Assembly: GCF_014161445.1 (NCBI RefSeq)
Contig: NZ_JABBXA010000002.1
Coordinates: 418,351-482,350, forward strand
Direction of reading: 5' to 3'
DNA: 64,000 nt
Source of the DNA: Microbispora sp. H13382
Lineage (GTDB): Bacteria > Actinomycetota > Actinomycetes > Streptosporangiales > Streptosporangiaceae
A program made the position numbers and the translations under genes. Positions 33,775 to 42,370 of this stretch are shown here, piece by piece. Numbering within the stretch: position 1 is the stretch's first letter; the number at the start of each line of letters is the position of its first letter. The notes under the pieces were generated by a model. That model was not told the origin of the DNA, ran no database searches, and saw only the letters and a program-made list of their open reading frames with translations.

Positions 33775-35001
33775 ATGCGCAAACCCCGGCTCCTCATCAT
33801 GGCCGCGGCCATGGTCGTCAGCCTGACCGGCGGCCTGGTCGCCGGCACGGGCGCCGACCGGGCCGAGGCCGCCATCGGCCCCGTCACCTGGTCGGACGAG
33901 TTCAACGCCGCGGCGGGAACGCCGATCGACGGCGCCAAGTGGAAGTTCGACGTAGGCGGCAGCGGCTGGGGCAACAACGAGTTGCAGTACTACACGAACT
34001 CCACCCGCAACGTGTACCACGACGGGCAGGGACACCTGGCCATCACCGCCCGCCGGGAGAACCCGTCCAACTACCAGTGCCACTACGGCACCTGCCAGTA
34101 CACCTCGGGCCGCATCCTGACCGCCGACAAGTTCAGCCAGGCGTACGGCCGCTTCGAGGCGAGCATCAAGATTCCCAAGGGTCAGGGCATCTGGCCGGCG
34201 TTCTGGATGCTCGGCGGCGGCAACTGGCCGAACACCGGCGAGATCGACATCATGGAGAACGTCGGCAAGGCGCCCAACACCGTCTACGGCACCGTGCACG
34301 GCCCCGGTTACTCCGGCGGCGGCGTCGGCGGCAACCGGACGATCGGCGCGCCGCTCGGCGACGCCTTCCACACCTACCGGGTCGACTGGTCGCCGAACCT
34401 CATCGTCTGGTATCTGGACGGCTCGGAGTACTTCCGCGTCACGCCGGCCGACATCCGCGGCAACCAGTGGGTGTTCGACCACCCGTTCTTCATGATCTTG
34501 AACGTCGCGGTCGGCGGCAACTGGCCGGGCAACCCCGACTCCACCACGTCGTTCCCGCAGACCATGCTGATCGACTGGGTCCGCGTCTCCGCCTGGACCA
34601 GCGACGGGGGAGGCGGGAGCGGCGGCGCGCTGAAGTCCGGCCTGAACGGCCGCTGCGTCGACATCCCGGGCGCCGACCCCGTCGACGGCGCCCGGCTGCA
34701 GATGTACGACTGCAACGGCACCGCCGCCCAGCAGTGGACGATCAACGGCGACGGCACGGTCCGCGCGATGGGCAAGTGCATGGACGCCGCGGCGGCCGGC
34801 ACCGCCAACGGAACGCCGATCCAGCTCTACACGTGCAACGGCACCGGCGCCCAGCGCTTCACGCTCACCCCGGCCGGCGACCTCGTCAACATCCCCGCGA
34901 ACCGATGTGTGGACATCGTGGACGTGAACCCGGCCAGTGGCGCGCGCCTCCAACTGTGGGACTGCACCGGCGGGGCCAACCAGAAGTGGACCCGCGGCTG
35001 A
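33775..35001 (+). CDS. Secreted GH16 endo-beta-1,3-glucanase with ricin-type CBM13
   Basis: The 408-residue precursor has a signal peptide (about 1-33). A GH16 domain (about 35-275) follows with the catalytic GEIDIMEN: nucleophile Glu156, Asp158, acid/base Glu161. The bacterial laminarinase-type blocks NELQYYTNS and GIWPAFWMLGG are present. A Gly/Ser linker (GGGGSGG) leads to a ricin-B-type CBM13 with three Q-x-W-like repeats (about 283-408: AQQWTI, AQRFTL, NQKWTR). It should degrade fungal or plant beta-1,3-glucan. A convergent terminator follows. Confidence 0.93.
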   Translation: MRKPRLLIMAAAMVVSLTGGLVAGTGADRAEAAIGPVTWSDEFNAAAGTPIDGAKWKFDVGGSGWGNNELQYYTNSTRNVYHDGQGHLAITARRENPSNYQCHYGTCQYTSGRILTADKFSQAYGRFEASIKIPKGQGIWPAFWMLGGGNWPNTGEIDIMENVGKAPNTVYGTVHGPGYSGGGVGGNRTIGAPLGDAFHTYRVDWSPNLIVWYLDGSEYFRVTPADIRGNQWVFDHPFFMILNVAVGGNWPGNPDSTTSFPQTMLIDWVRVSAWTSDGGGGSGGALKSGLNGRCVDIPGADPVDGARLQMYDCNGTAAQQWTINGDGTVRAMGKCMDAAAAGTANGTPIQLYTCNGTGAQRFTLTPAGDLVNIPANRCVDIVDVNPASGARLQLWDCTGGANQKWTRG

Positions 35002-35008
35002 CGACCGC

Positions 35009-35047
35009 GTGACCGGCGTGAGGGGTTCGGCCTCTCGCGCCGGTCAC
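35009..35047. terminator. Convergent terminator hairpin
   Basis: GTGACCGGCG (35009-35018) pairs perfectly with CGCCGGTCAC (35038-35047); GAG/CTC inside adds more pairs. It lies between the glucanase and the MFS gene on the other strand and overlaps the end of the latter. Confidence 0.7.
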
Positions 35048-36123
35048 GGCCGCTTCCGGCGTACGGCGAGGGCGATCACCAGGTACGGCGCCGCCGCGAC
35101 GGCGAACAGCGGCCCGGGGCCGGTCCACACCGAACCGGCGGCGTAACCGCCGTAGACCGCCAGGGCGACGACCTCGGTGCCGACCCCGGCCATCGACGTG
35201 ACCGTGGCCCGCGCGCCGTCCGAGATCCCCTCCTGAAGCCTCGCCTCCAGCGCCGCCGTCGCCCACTGGAACAAGCCGAAGGCCACGGCGACCAGCGTGA
35301 GCGCCTCCGGCCGGCCCGCGGACGCTCCGACGGCGCCGGCCGCCATGCAGACGGCGGCCGTCACCAGGGCCGGCGCGAGGGCGCCCCGCCCCCGCCCGGC
35401 GAACCACCCGCCGACCATGCCGCCCGCGCTCACCAGCAGGACGAGCAGGGGAACCCGCCCGACGGACACCCCGGTCGCCTCCGCGAGCAGGGGGACGTAC
35501 TCGTCCATCGCCCCCGCGACCGACGTGGCCGACAGGACCACGATCGCGCGGCGGACCGCGGGACCCCCGCGCACCTGGGCCAGGCCGTCGCGCAGGACGG
35601 CGAAGTATCCGCCGGCGACGTCGGACCGGTCGCGGTCGCCGCGCGACTCGGGGAACGACAGTCCCACGGCGGCTCCGAGCAGCGTCACGAGCACGCTGGC
35701 CAGGCCCGCGGCGCGCATGCCGCCCACGGCGAGCACGGGCCCCGCCAGCGCGGTCGCGGCCATCACCGCCGTCGTGCCGAGGGCCGCCGCCCGCCCGGCG
35801 AGGGACGGGTAGCGCCCGGTCGCGCCCCGCCGGTCGAGTTCCTCGTACACCAGGGCCTGGAGTGTGCCCGAACGCAGGGAGCCGCCGGCGCCCCACAGCA
35901 CGAAGCCCAGCGCGAACGACCAGTAGGAGGGGGCGAACGTCCACAGGGCGTATCCCGTGCCCGCCAGGAGGGGCGCGGCGGCGAGCAGCAACCGCCGCGA
36001 GACGAGGTCGGCCCACACACCGGACGGGACCTCCAGCACGAAGCCGGTGACGGACCAGATCACGAACAGCGAGGAGATCTGGGCGGGGGAGAGCCCGTTC
36101 TCGGCGAACAGCAGGGCGTACAC
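35044..36123 (-). CDS. MFS transporter; start codon uncertain
   Basis: From GTG 36123 the product is 359 residues with about 11 hydrophobic segments. Upstream in the same frame the codons read RLYAYAFLEDFVVLYPVYAL, which looks like the true first helix of this MFS group, but there is no ATG, GTG or TTG between it and an in-frame TGA at 36199-36201. Either translation starts at CTG 36168 or the original start was lost. Landmarks include LFVIWSVTGFVLEVPSGVWA (TM2) and VSRRLLL in loop 2-3. Substrate unknown. Confidence 0.78.
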   Translation of the reverse strand: MYALLFAENGLSPAQISSLFVIWSVTGFVLEVPSGVWADLVSRRLLLAAAPLLAGTGYALWTFAPSYWSFALGFVLWGAGGSLRSGTLQALVYEELDRRGATGRYPSLAGRAAALGTTAVMAATALAGPVLAVGGMRAAGLASVLVTLLGAAVGLSFPESRGDRDRSDVAGGYFAVLRDGLAQVRGGPAVRRAIVVLSATSVAGAMDEYVPLLAEATGVSVGRVPLLVLLVSAGGMVGGWFAGRGRGALAPALVTAAVCMAAGAVGASAGRPEALTLVAVAFGLFQWATAALEARLQEGISDGARATVTSMAGVGTEVVALAVYGGYAAGSVWTGPGPLFAVAAAPYLVIALAVRRKRP

Positions 36124-36308
36124 CGGATAGAGGACGACGAAGTCCTCCAGGAACGCGTACGCGTACAGGCGGGCCGCGAGGGCCCGTTCAGGTGAGCGTC
36201 AATGTCGCCAGGTCACCCTCCGCACCCTACGCGCCCGTCGATCTTCGCGCATCGGACTTTTCTCTGCAGGCTCACGGGCCCGAGGCTCGGGGCTCACGGG
36301 CTCGGGGC

Positions 36309-37403
36309 TCACGGGCTCACGGCGAGGAGCAGGAAGGCGGCGAGCAGCGTGAGGTGCACGCCCGCCTGCAGGACGGTGGCCCGGCCGGGCACCACGGTCA
36401 GCGTCGCCACGACGATCGTCAGCCCGAGCAGCACGATGTGCGTCGCGTCGAGTCCGAGCAGCAGCGGCCCTTTCACCCACAGCGACGCCGCGGCGATCGT
36501 CGGGATGGTGAGCCCGATGCTGGCCATCGCCGAGCCGAAGGCGAGGTTCAGGCTGACCTGGACCCGCGCGCGCCGGGCCGCGCGTACGGCGGCGAGGGTC
36601 TCCGGCAGCAGCACCAGCAGCGCGATCACGACGCCCACCACCGCCTGCGGCAGGCTCGCGGCGCGTACGGCCGTCTCGATGGCGGGCGACTCGACCTTCG
36701 CCAGGCCGACCACGGCGACGAGCGCGGTCAGCAGCAGCGCCAGGCTGGCCGTGGCGGCCCGCGTGGTCGGCGGGCCGGCGCGCCCGTCCGCGTCACGGCC
36801 GCGGGGTTCCACCGGCAGGAAGTAGTCGCGGTGCCGTACGGCCTGGGTGAGTACGAACAGGCCGTACAACGCGAGCGAGGCGAACGCGGCGAACGCGAGT
36901 TGAGCCGGAGAGAAGGCGGGCCCGTGCTTGCTTGTGGTGAAGGCCGGCAGGACGAGGCTCAGGGTCGACAGGGTGGCGACGGTGGCGAGCGCGCCCCCCG
37001 TTCCCTCCGCGTTGAACACCGCCACCCGCCGCCGCAGCGCCGCGACCAGCAGCGACAGGCCGGCGATCCCGTTGCATGTGATCATCACGGCGGCGAACAC
37101 CGTGTCGCGGGCGAGCGACGCCGCGGCCGGCCCGCCGGACACGGTGAGGCTGAGGATCAGCGCCACCTCGATCACCGTGACCGCCACGGCGAGTATGAGC
37201 GAGCCGAACGGCTCACCCACGCGATGAGCGATGACTTCGGCGTGGTGCACGGCCGCGAGCACCGAACTCGCGAGGAAGAGCGCGGCGATCACCACGACGA
37301 CGGGTGGGATGCTCCGTCCCCACGCCAGCGCGAGCACCGCCACGGCGAGGATCGGAACGCTCACGGTCCAGGTGGCGGCCAGTCGGCGGTAGCGCAGGCT
37401 CAC
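36309..37403 (-). CDS. CaCA-family cation/proton antiporter (ChaA-like)
   Basis: The 364-residue protein has about 11 hydrophobic segments and the two inverted alpha-repeats of the Ca2+:cation antiporter family: GEPFGSLILAVAVTVIEVAL with the essential Glu (about 63-82), and LNLAFGSAMASIGLTIPTIA (about 295-314). Such proteins exchange Ca2+ or Na+/K+ for H+. AGGAAG six bases before GTG 37403 supports this start; a TTG 18 bp upstream is less likely. It stands between two unrelated genes of the same strand. Confidence 0.88.
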   Translation of the reverse strand: MSLRYRRLAATWTVSVPILAVAVLALAWGRSIPPVVVVIAALFLASSVLAAVHHAEVIAHRVGEPFGSLILAVAVTVIEVALILSLTVSGGPAAASLARDTVFAAVMITCNGIAGLSLLVAALRRRVAVFNAEGTGGALATVATLSTLSLVLPAFTTSKHGPAFSPAQLAFAAFASLALYGLFVLTQAVRHRDYFLPVEPRGRDADGRAGPPTTRAATASLALLLTALVAVVGLAKVESPAIETAVRAASLPQAVVGVVIALLVLLPETLAAVRAARRARVQVSLNLAFGSAMASIGLTIPTIAAASLWVKGPLLLGLDATHIVLLGLTIVVATLTVVPGRATVLQAGVHLTLLAAFLLLAVSP

Positions 37404-37445
37404 ATGGTTCTTCCTGCCCAAATGGGACGAAAGGTATAAAGGACG

Positions 37446-38321
37446 CTAGAGCTGCTTGAGCAGCCAGCGCGGGCCGGCGACCAGGGCGCCGAGGGCCGTC
37501 ACCCGCTCGCGCAGCCCTCGATCGGCGGTGACGACGAGGGCGGTCTCCCACGACCGCACGCCGCGCACCACGTCCACGATCGCGTCGTCCCCGCTGCCAC
37601 CGGCCACCACGACCGCCAGGTCTCCGGCCACCGGCCCCGGGTCGGCGGCGCCGGCCGCCGCCCCTTCGAGCACCGCGACCATGCGCGGGAACCACCGGGA
37701 CAGTGCGGGAACGCCTTCCGGCATCTCGCCGAGGCCCTGCCCGGAGAGCGGGACCAGCTCGTTGAGCAGGCGGTTCGCGGCGCCGGCGCGGTCGTTCCAC
37801 CATCCGTGCTCGGCGCGCGCGCCGATGATGTTGGCCATGTCGAGGACGACGACCACCGGGCTCAGCGCGGGCCGGATCCTCGGCCACGAGTCGGCGAAGC
37901 CCGGATGCAGCTCCTTCGACGCGACCTCGTCGGCGGCCACCCAGCGCATGTCGGCGCTCTCGCCGTTGGCGGGCGCGGCGTCGAGCAGCCCCCCGGCCTC
38001 CGCGATCACCGTCTGGAACGACCAGCCGCCGTGGTCGTCGACGTAGAGCCCGCGCACCCGGACGAGATCGGCGTCCAGCGCGGCCTCCTCCTGCGCCTCG
38101 CGCAGCGCGCCGGTGATGGCGTCCTCATGGCTGTCGCACGCGCCGCCCGGCAGCCCCCACGTCCCGCCGTGATGACTCCACCAGGCCCGCTTCTGCATCA
38201 GCACGTACGGCATGCCGTCGAGGGTGTGATGCACGGTGAGCAGGCCGGCGGCGCCGTACACCCCCCAGTGCTGGTGCCCCAGCGCGCACAGGGCCCAGCC
38301 GTCACCGTCCTTCGCCGCCAT
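37446..38321 (-). CDS. NUDIX hydrolase fused to a NYN/PIN-like domain
   Basis: The protein has 291 residues and two domains. Residues about 18-135 are a NUDIX hydrolase, with Nudix box GGACDSHEDAITGALREAQE plus the catalytic EEAAL (59-82). Residues about 154-291 begin VVVVLDMANIIGA (Asp161, metal-site type), continue with AGGSGDDAIVDVV and end with ALVVTADRGLRERV, the layout of a NYN/PIN-like ribonuclease. The fusion would join nucleotide-pyrophosphate hydrolysis to RNA cleavage or processing. The NYN assignment is by motif, not alignment. Confidence 0.82.
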   Translation of the reverse strand: MAAKDGDGWALCALGHQHWGVYGAAGLLTVHHTLDGMPYVLMQKRAWWSHHGGTWGLPGGACDSHEDAITGALREAQEEAALDADLVRVRGLYVDDHGGWSFQTVIAEAGGLLDAAPANGESADMRWVAADEVASKELHPGFADSWPRIRPALSPVVVVLDMANIIGARAEHGWWNDRAGAANRLLNELVPLSGQGLGEMPEGVPALSRWFPRMVAVLEGAAAGAADPGPVAGDLAVVVAGGSGDDAIVDVVRGVRSWETALVVTADRGLRERVTALGALVAGPRWLLKQL

Positions 38322-38684
38322 GGACCCATCTTGCCGCAGCGGGCTGAGTGCGGTCCGCCGCCCCGTTGCTCTGTGGGCGCCGGCGTGGACCGGCGGTACG
38401 TGACGGGGTCGTAGGCCGATCGTTATTAACCGGTAAGCGATCCTTCCGAAGGCCGAGTCCGAAGCCCGTTAGCGTGTGAGCCCTCACTCGTGATTCCCCC
38501 TTATCCGGAGAATCAGGAGATGTCATATCTGGAGAGACGCCCGCTTCCTGCGGCCGGAGGAGCGGGCGTTGTCCTCCCCCTGTCGTTTCGGTGTCGGCCC
38601 ACCGGCCGTCCTGCTCGGCTCCTCTCGGGTGCCAGGCGGTGGAATTCTTCACGATCTCTCCACGGACGCCGCACAAGTGCCTGA
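38322..38684. other. 363-bp stretch without a recognisable gene
   Basis: It separates the NUDIX gene (minus) from a small membrane protein (plus). GTTATTAACCGGTAAGC near 38422 is AT-rich for this genome and may be promoter DNA. I see no tRNA, hairpin or gene relic. Confidence 0.45.
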
Positions 38685-39032
38685 TTGACTGATGCCGTGA
38701 TCCGGGAACCGGTGGGCCGGCATCGTGAACGCGTCCCGTTCAGGGCGACCACGTCGAGACAGAACATCGCCGTATATCTCGCACTTGTGGCCGGCGTGGC
38801 ACTGGTTCCACTCGGAATTCTGGATTGGCTCGTGGCGATGTGGCTCGTCCGGGGAGTCCAGTGCGGCGTGCACGAGCAAGGCGGCGTACTCGACTGTGGT
38901 GGGTCATCCGCGCTGGAGAAAGCGATCCTTTTCGGATCGCTGCTCGCGTTGCCGATGTTCGTCGTGGAAACCTGGCTGATCGCCCGAGGGATTCGACGGA
39001 TCGCTGCCGGGCGCGAAGGAAACCGGGCCTGA
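38685..39032 (+). CDS. Small membrane protein, two TM segments
   Basis: The 115-residue product (from TTG 38685; GTG 38697 is the alternative) has two hydrophobic segments (about 28-55, NIAVYLALVAGVALVPLGIL; and 80-103, AILFGSLLALPMFVVETWLI). A short external loop between them has two cysteines (GVQCGVHEQGGVLDCGG). I recognise no family, and no ribosome site is evident. It is separated by 15 bp from the hydrolase relic. Confidence 0.6.
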   Translation: MTDAVIREPVGRHRERVPFRATTSRQNIAVYLALVAGVALVPLGILDWLVAMWLVRGVQCGVHEQGGVLDCGGSSALEKAILFGSLLALPMFVVETWLIARGIRRIAAGREGNRA

Positions 39033-39047
39033 CCCCGCCCATCGCCC

Positions 39048-39266
39048 ATGCCGGTCCTGGGCATCGGCGGTCAGTACTCCATCGGGCCGGGGGCCGCGGA
39101 CGCGTTCCGCCAGGTCGCCGACGACGTGCGCACGGTGGTGGCACCCGACTCCGGGCACTTCGTCCCCGAGGAGAACCCACGCTTCATGGCCGATTGCGCG
39201 AGCCTCTTCCTGGGCGCCCGGACCGGCACGCCCCCGCGCCCCGAGCTCACCTCCTGCGCCCCGTAG
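39048..39266 (+). pseudogene. Alpha/beta hydrolase, C-terminal fragment
   Basis: The 72 codons read MPVLGIGGQYSIGPGAADAF, then VRTVVAPDSGHFVPEENPRF. This is the acid-and-His end of an epoxide-hydrolase-like alpha/beta hydrolase (P-V-L-x-I-G-G ... V-x-x-x-G-H-F-x-x-E-E-x-P). The nucleophile elbow and N-terminal two thirds are absent upstream. It is a relic, not an independent enzyme. Confidence 0.7.
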
Positions 39267-39590
39267 ACACAGGCATGTGATCGGCTTTCTCTCCTTCTCG
39301 CGCCGTCGCGGGTGCGGGTGGTGGTGGCTGTTACCCGATCACCGAATTCTCGCCTGAACGTTTCAGCCGGTCCCGGAGTCCCGTTCTTGTCTCCAGCGAT
39401 CCCTGTGCAAGTGAGGGCCGTTCTGGGCGGAAAGCCGCCGCGGCGCGGCGTTGACCGGCGATCGACCGGATCGTAGCTTGATGCGCGGTGTTCCTGTGGG
39501 TGAATTCAGTTCAGGTGCACGAAAACCCTTGTGGGGTCAGGAGTAATTCCTCGGTCAGGGACCCTGCGCGACCTTGCAAGGAGCTCGGTT
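39267..39590. other. Long leader region of the pectate lyase gene
   Basis: No gene is seen in these 324 bp. AAGGAG (39577-39582) eight bases before GTG 39591 is the ribosome site of the next gene. TTGACC at about 39451 and GTAGCTTGA near 39473 could be promoter elements. No clear operator palindrome was noticed. Confidence 0.5.
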
Positions 39591-41201
39591 GTGAAAAGCA
39601 GAACCAGAACGGGTGCCGGGGTGATCAGCGCCCTCGCCGGGGTCGTCGCCCTGACCGCTGTGGCCACCGCCGGGTCGGCGCAGGCCGCCACCGGGTGCGC
39701 CGTGACCTACACGACCAACGACTGGCCGGGTGGGTTCACCGCCACCATCACGATCGAGAACCTGGGCAGTGCGATCAACGGCTGGACCCTCGGGTTCACC
39801 TTCCCCGACAGCGGTCAGAAGGTGGGCACCGGCTGGTCGGCCACCTACAGCCAGAGCGGGCAGAACGTCACGGCCACGAACGTGGACTACAACGCCGCCA
39901 TCGCGACCGGCGCGTCGTTGTCTCTCGGGTTCAACGGCAGCTGGACGGGGTCCAACCCCAAGCCCACCTCGTTCACCTTGAACGGCGTCACCTGCACGGG
40001 CTCCACCACCACCTCATCGCCGACCCCGTCGCCCACGCCGACACGCTCGCCCTCGCCGTCACCCAGCCCCACACGCTCACCCTCGCCCTCACCCTCACCC
40101 TCGACGACGCCGTCGAGTGGTGCGGTGTACGTGTCGCCGACCGGCAGGGACGGTGCGGCGGGGACGCAGTCCGACCCGACGACCCTCACTTCGGCGATCA
40201 CACGCGTCGCCCCCGGCGGGACGATCTACCTGCGCGGCGGGCGGTACGCGTTCGCGCAGACGATCACCATCGCACCGGGTAACAACGGCACGTCGAACGC
40301 CCGCAAGACCCTGTCCGCCTACCCCGGTGAGACTCCGGTGCTGAACTTCTCGGCCCAGAGCGAGTCCTCGTCGAACCGCGGACTCGTCGTGAACGGCTCG
40401 TACTGGCATGTGTACGGCATCGTCGTCGAGCGGGCCGGCGACAACGGAATCTACGTCGGCGGCAGCAACAACGTCATCGAACGCACGGTGACCCGGTTCA
40501 ATCGCGACACCGGGCTGCAGCTCGGGCGGATCGCCTCCGACACCCCCCGCGACCAGTGGCCGTCCAACAACCTCATCCTCAGCGCGGAGTCGCACGACAA
40601 CGCCGACTCCGACGGCGAGGACGCCGACGGCTTCGCCGCGAAGCTCACCACCGGCACCGGAAACGTCTTCCGCTACAACGTGTCCCACAACAACATCGAC
40701 GACGGCTGGGACCTCTACACCAAGACGGACACCGGAGCCATCGGACCGGTGACCATCGAGGACTCCCTGTCCTACAACAACGGCACCCTCACCGACGGCA
40801 GCCAGGCCGGCGCCGGCGACCGCAACGGCTACAAGCTCGGCGGCGACCAGATCTCCGTCAACCACATCGTCCGGCGCAACATCGCCTACCGCAACGGCCA
40901 CCACGGGTTCACCTACAACAGCAACCCGGGCACGATGTCGATCTCGAACAACGTCGGCATCGACAACGCCGAGCGCAACTTCTCCTTCGACGCCGGCACC
41001 TCGGTGTTCCGCAACAACACCTCGTGCCGCAGCGGCAGCGGGTCCAACGACAAGACCGTCGGCAACGTCGACAGCTCCAACCAGTTCTGGTCCGGCTCGA
41101 ACGGGTCCCGGTGCTCCTCCTACACCGGCGCCATGGGCTGGTCCTTCGCCTCGGACGGCCACCTCGTGGTGACCTTCGGCGGCAGGCCGGTCACGCCGTA
41201 A
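39591..41201 (+). CDS. Secreted CBM2 - linker - PL9 pectate lyase
   Basis: A 536-residue precursor. The signal peptide (about 1-33, ending SAQA-AT) leads into a family 2 carbohydrate-binding module (about 34-140; 'C-A-V-T-Y', W in NDWPGGF, surface Trp in INGWTLGF and NGSWTG). A Pro/Ser/Thr linker (about 142-178, repeated SPSPTRSPSPSPSP) follows. The catalytic domain is a right-handed beta-helix of the PL9 type (about 180-536; GGTIYLRGGRYAF, YWHVYGIVVERAGDNGIYVG, EDADGFAAKL, NIDDGWDLYTK). It should cleave polygalacturonate exo- or endo-wise with Ca2+; the CBM probably binds cellulose. Confidence 0.92.
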   Translation: MKSRTRTGAGVISALAGVVALTAVATAGSAQAATGCAVTYTTNDWPGGFTATITIENLGSAINGWTLGFTFPDSGQKVGTGWSATYSQSGQNVTATNVDYNAAIATGASLSLGFNGSWTGSNPKPTSFTLNGVTCTGSTTTSSPTPSPTPTRSPSPSPSPTRSPSPSPSPSTTPSSGAVYVSPTGRDGAAGTQSDPTTLTSAITRVAPGGTIYLRGGRYAFAQTITIAPGNNGTSNARKTLSAYPGETPVLNFSAQSESSSNRGLVVNGSYWHVYGIVVERAGDNGIYVGGSNNVIERTVTRFNRDTGLQLGRIASDTPRDQWPSNNLILSAESHDNADSDGEDADGFAAKLTTGTGNVFRYNVSHNNIDDGWDLYTKTDTGAIGPVTIEDSLSYNNGTLTDGSQAGAGDRNGYKLGGDQISVNHIVRRNIAYRNGHHGFTYNSNPGTMSISNNVGIDNAERNFSFDAGTSVFRNNTSCRSGSGSNDKTVGNVDSSNQFWSGSNGSRCSSYTGAMGWSFASDGHLVVTFGGRPVTP

Positions 41202-41286
41202 CCGGTCGTCTCGTCAACCGGCATGGGCTCCCCGGCGGACTGCGGCTCAGCCCTGCCGGCCTCTCACAGGGTCACCGGCGGGGGGA

Positions 41287-41317
41287 CCCGCCCACCGCGC
41301 CGTACGCGATGGGCGGG
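41287..41317. terminator. Convergent terminator hairpin
   Basis: CCCGCCCA (41287-41294) pairs with TGGGCGGG (41310-41317). It lies between the pectate lyase gene and the M15 peptidase gene, which converge. There is no T-run, as usual in high-GC actinomycetes. Confidence 0.6.
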
Positions 41318-41347
41318 GCCCGCGGGGCGGCTTGCGCGGCGCCGGTC

Positions 41348-42178
41348 TCAGCGGCCGTTCACGGAGAAATGCTGGTAGTCCTTGGCGCCCGACCACGAAC
41401 CGCCCCAGCCCCAGCCGATCTGCTCGAAGGCCCGCACCACGCGGTCTCCGCTGTTGATCACGCCCGGCTTCTTGAGCGGCCGGTCCACGAACGCGTCCGC
41501 GTTGCGGTGGGCGTTCGAGCCGTTCGCGTAGACGTACGGGTTCTCCCGGGGGTTGAGGTCCACGGCGAGGCCGTACGCGTGATTGGACCAGCTGCCGGAT
41601 CCGGTGGCGTTGCGGCAGTTGAAGGCCGAGGTGTTGTCGGCCTCGATGGAGTCGTAGTCGCTGCCCTTGTAGACGTCGACGGGCTCCATCCGGCGGATGG
41701 GATAGCGGAGGTCGTAGAGCTTCTCGAAGACGGAGGCCACGTCTTCGGCCACCTTCTTGTTGACCACCAGCGTGCCGGCGTGCGCCTTGTCGTCGAAGCC
41801 CCAGTAGGTCATCGTGATCTTGCGTAGCCCGCTCAGCGGAACCGGGCAGCCCGGACGCCACGAGTGCCTGACCTCGTCGCGGGACACCGTCTCGATCTTC
41901 GCCGAGAAGGGAGGCGGCCCGCTCGGGCTCGGCGTGGGCCCGGTCTCGGGCGTGGGCGAGACCGGTACGGCCGAGGGCGTGACGGACGCGGACGAAGCCG
42001 GCGCGGCCGAGGAGGCGGTGGGCATGGGCGAGTCCGATGCCGGGGCCGCCGGGGCGGTCACGGACACCCGGGTCCGGGCGGTGGCGGACGCGCCCGCGTC
42101 GCCGACCCCGCCGCAGCCGGTCATCCCGACGAGAGCCGCCATCACTACCACTGACCTGCGGTTCCACAAGGAGGTCAT
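41348..42178 (-). CDS. M15-family D-Ala-D-Ala carboxypeptidase lipoprotein
   Basis: The 276-residue protein has a lipobox (VGMTGC, Cys22) after a basic start, then a Pro/Ser/Thr/Ala-rich linker (about 28-95), and an M15 (VanY-like) catalytic domain. Zinc ligands are in SNHAYGLAVDLNP (H-x6-D) and the final His in DYQHFSVNGR; YDYDSIEADNTSAFNCR is also family-like. It should trim peptidoglycan stems outside the membrane, tethered by its lipid. It diverges from the Lgt-like gene, with two DnaA-box-like sites between them. Confidence 0.88.
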   Translation of the reverse strand: MTSLWNRRSVVVMAALVGMTGCGGVGDAGASATARTRVSVTAPAAPASDSPMPTASSAAPASSASVTPSAVPVSPTPETGPTPSPSGPPPFSAKIETVSRDEVRHSWRPGCPVPLSGLRKITMTYWGFDDKAHAGTLVVNKKVAEDVASVFEKLYDLRYPIRRMEPVDVYKGSDYDSIEADNTSAFNCRNATGSGSWSNHAYGLAVDLNPRENPYVYANGSNAHRNADAFVDRPLKKPGVINSGDRVVRAFEQIGWGWGGSWSGAKDYQHFSVNGR

Positions 42179-42230
42179 AGGCGCAGGTTACCCGTGGGCG
42201 AGACATGCGCCGGCGGTCGCGCGACACTCC

Positions 42231-42257
42231 TGTGGACAACGGGATTCCTGTGGACAA
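42231..42257. promoter_or_regulatory. Two direct DnaA-box-like sites
   Basis: TGTGGACAA occurs at 42231-42239 and again at 42249-42257; its complement TTGTCCACA is the actinomycete DnaA-box consensus. Both copies match in CCTGTGGACAA, 18 bp apart. They lie in the divergent gap between the M15 peptidase and the Lgt-like operon and may link their expression to DnaA. Confidence 0.55.
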
Positions 42258-42370
42258 AACTTCGGCGGTTGAACGACTAGCCGTATAGAACCGGAATCGA
42301 CATACGGAAGGGGCGCAAGCCGTACGAATTGACGATCGGAATCGTCGTGTGCCGCCGCTAGGGTGGCGTC

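Noticed and set aside
40014..40125. Low-complexity repeat DNA
   Set aside because: It encodes the Ser/Pro/Thr linker between CBM2 and the pectate lyase domain.
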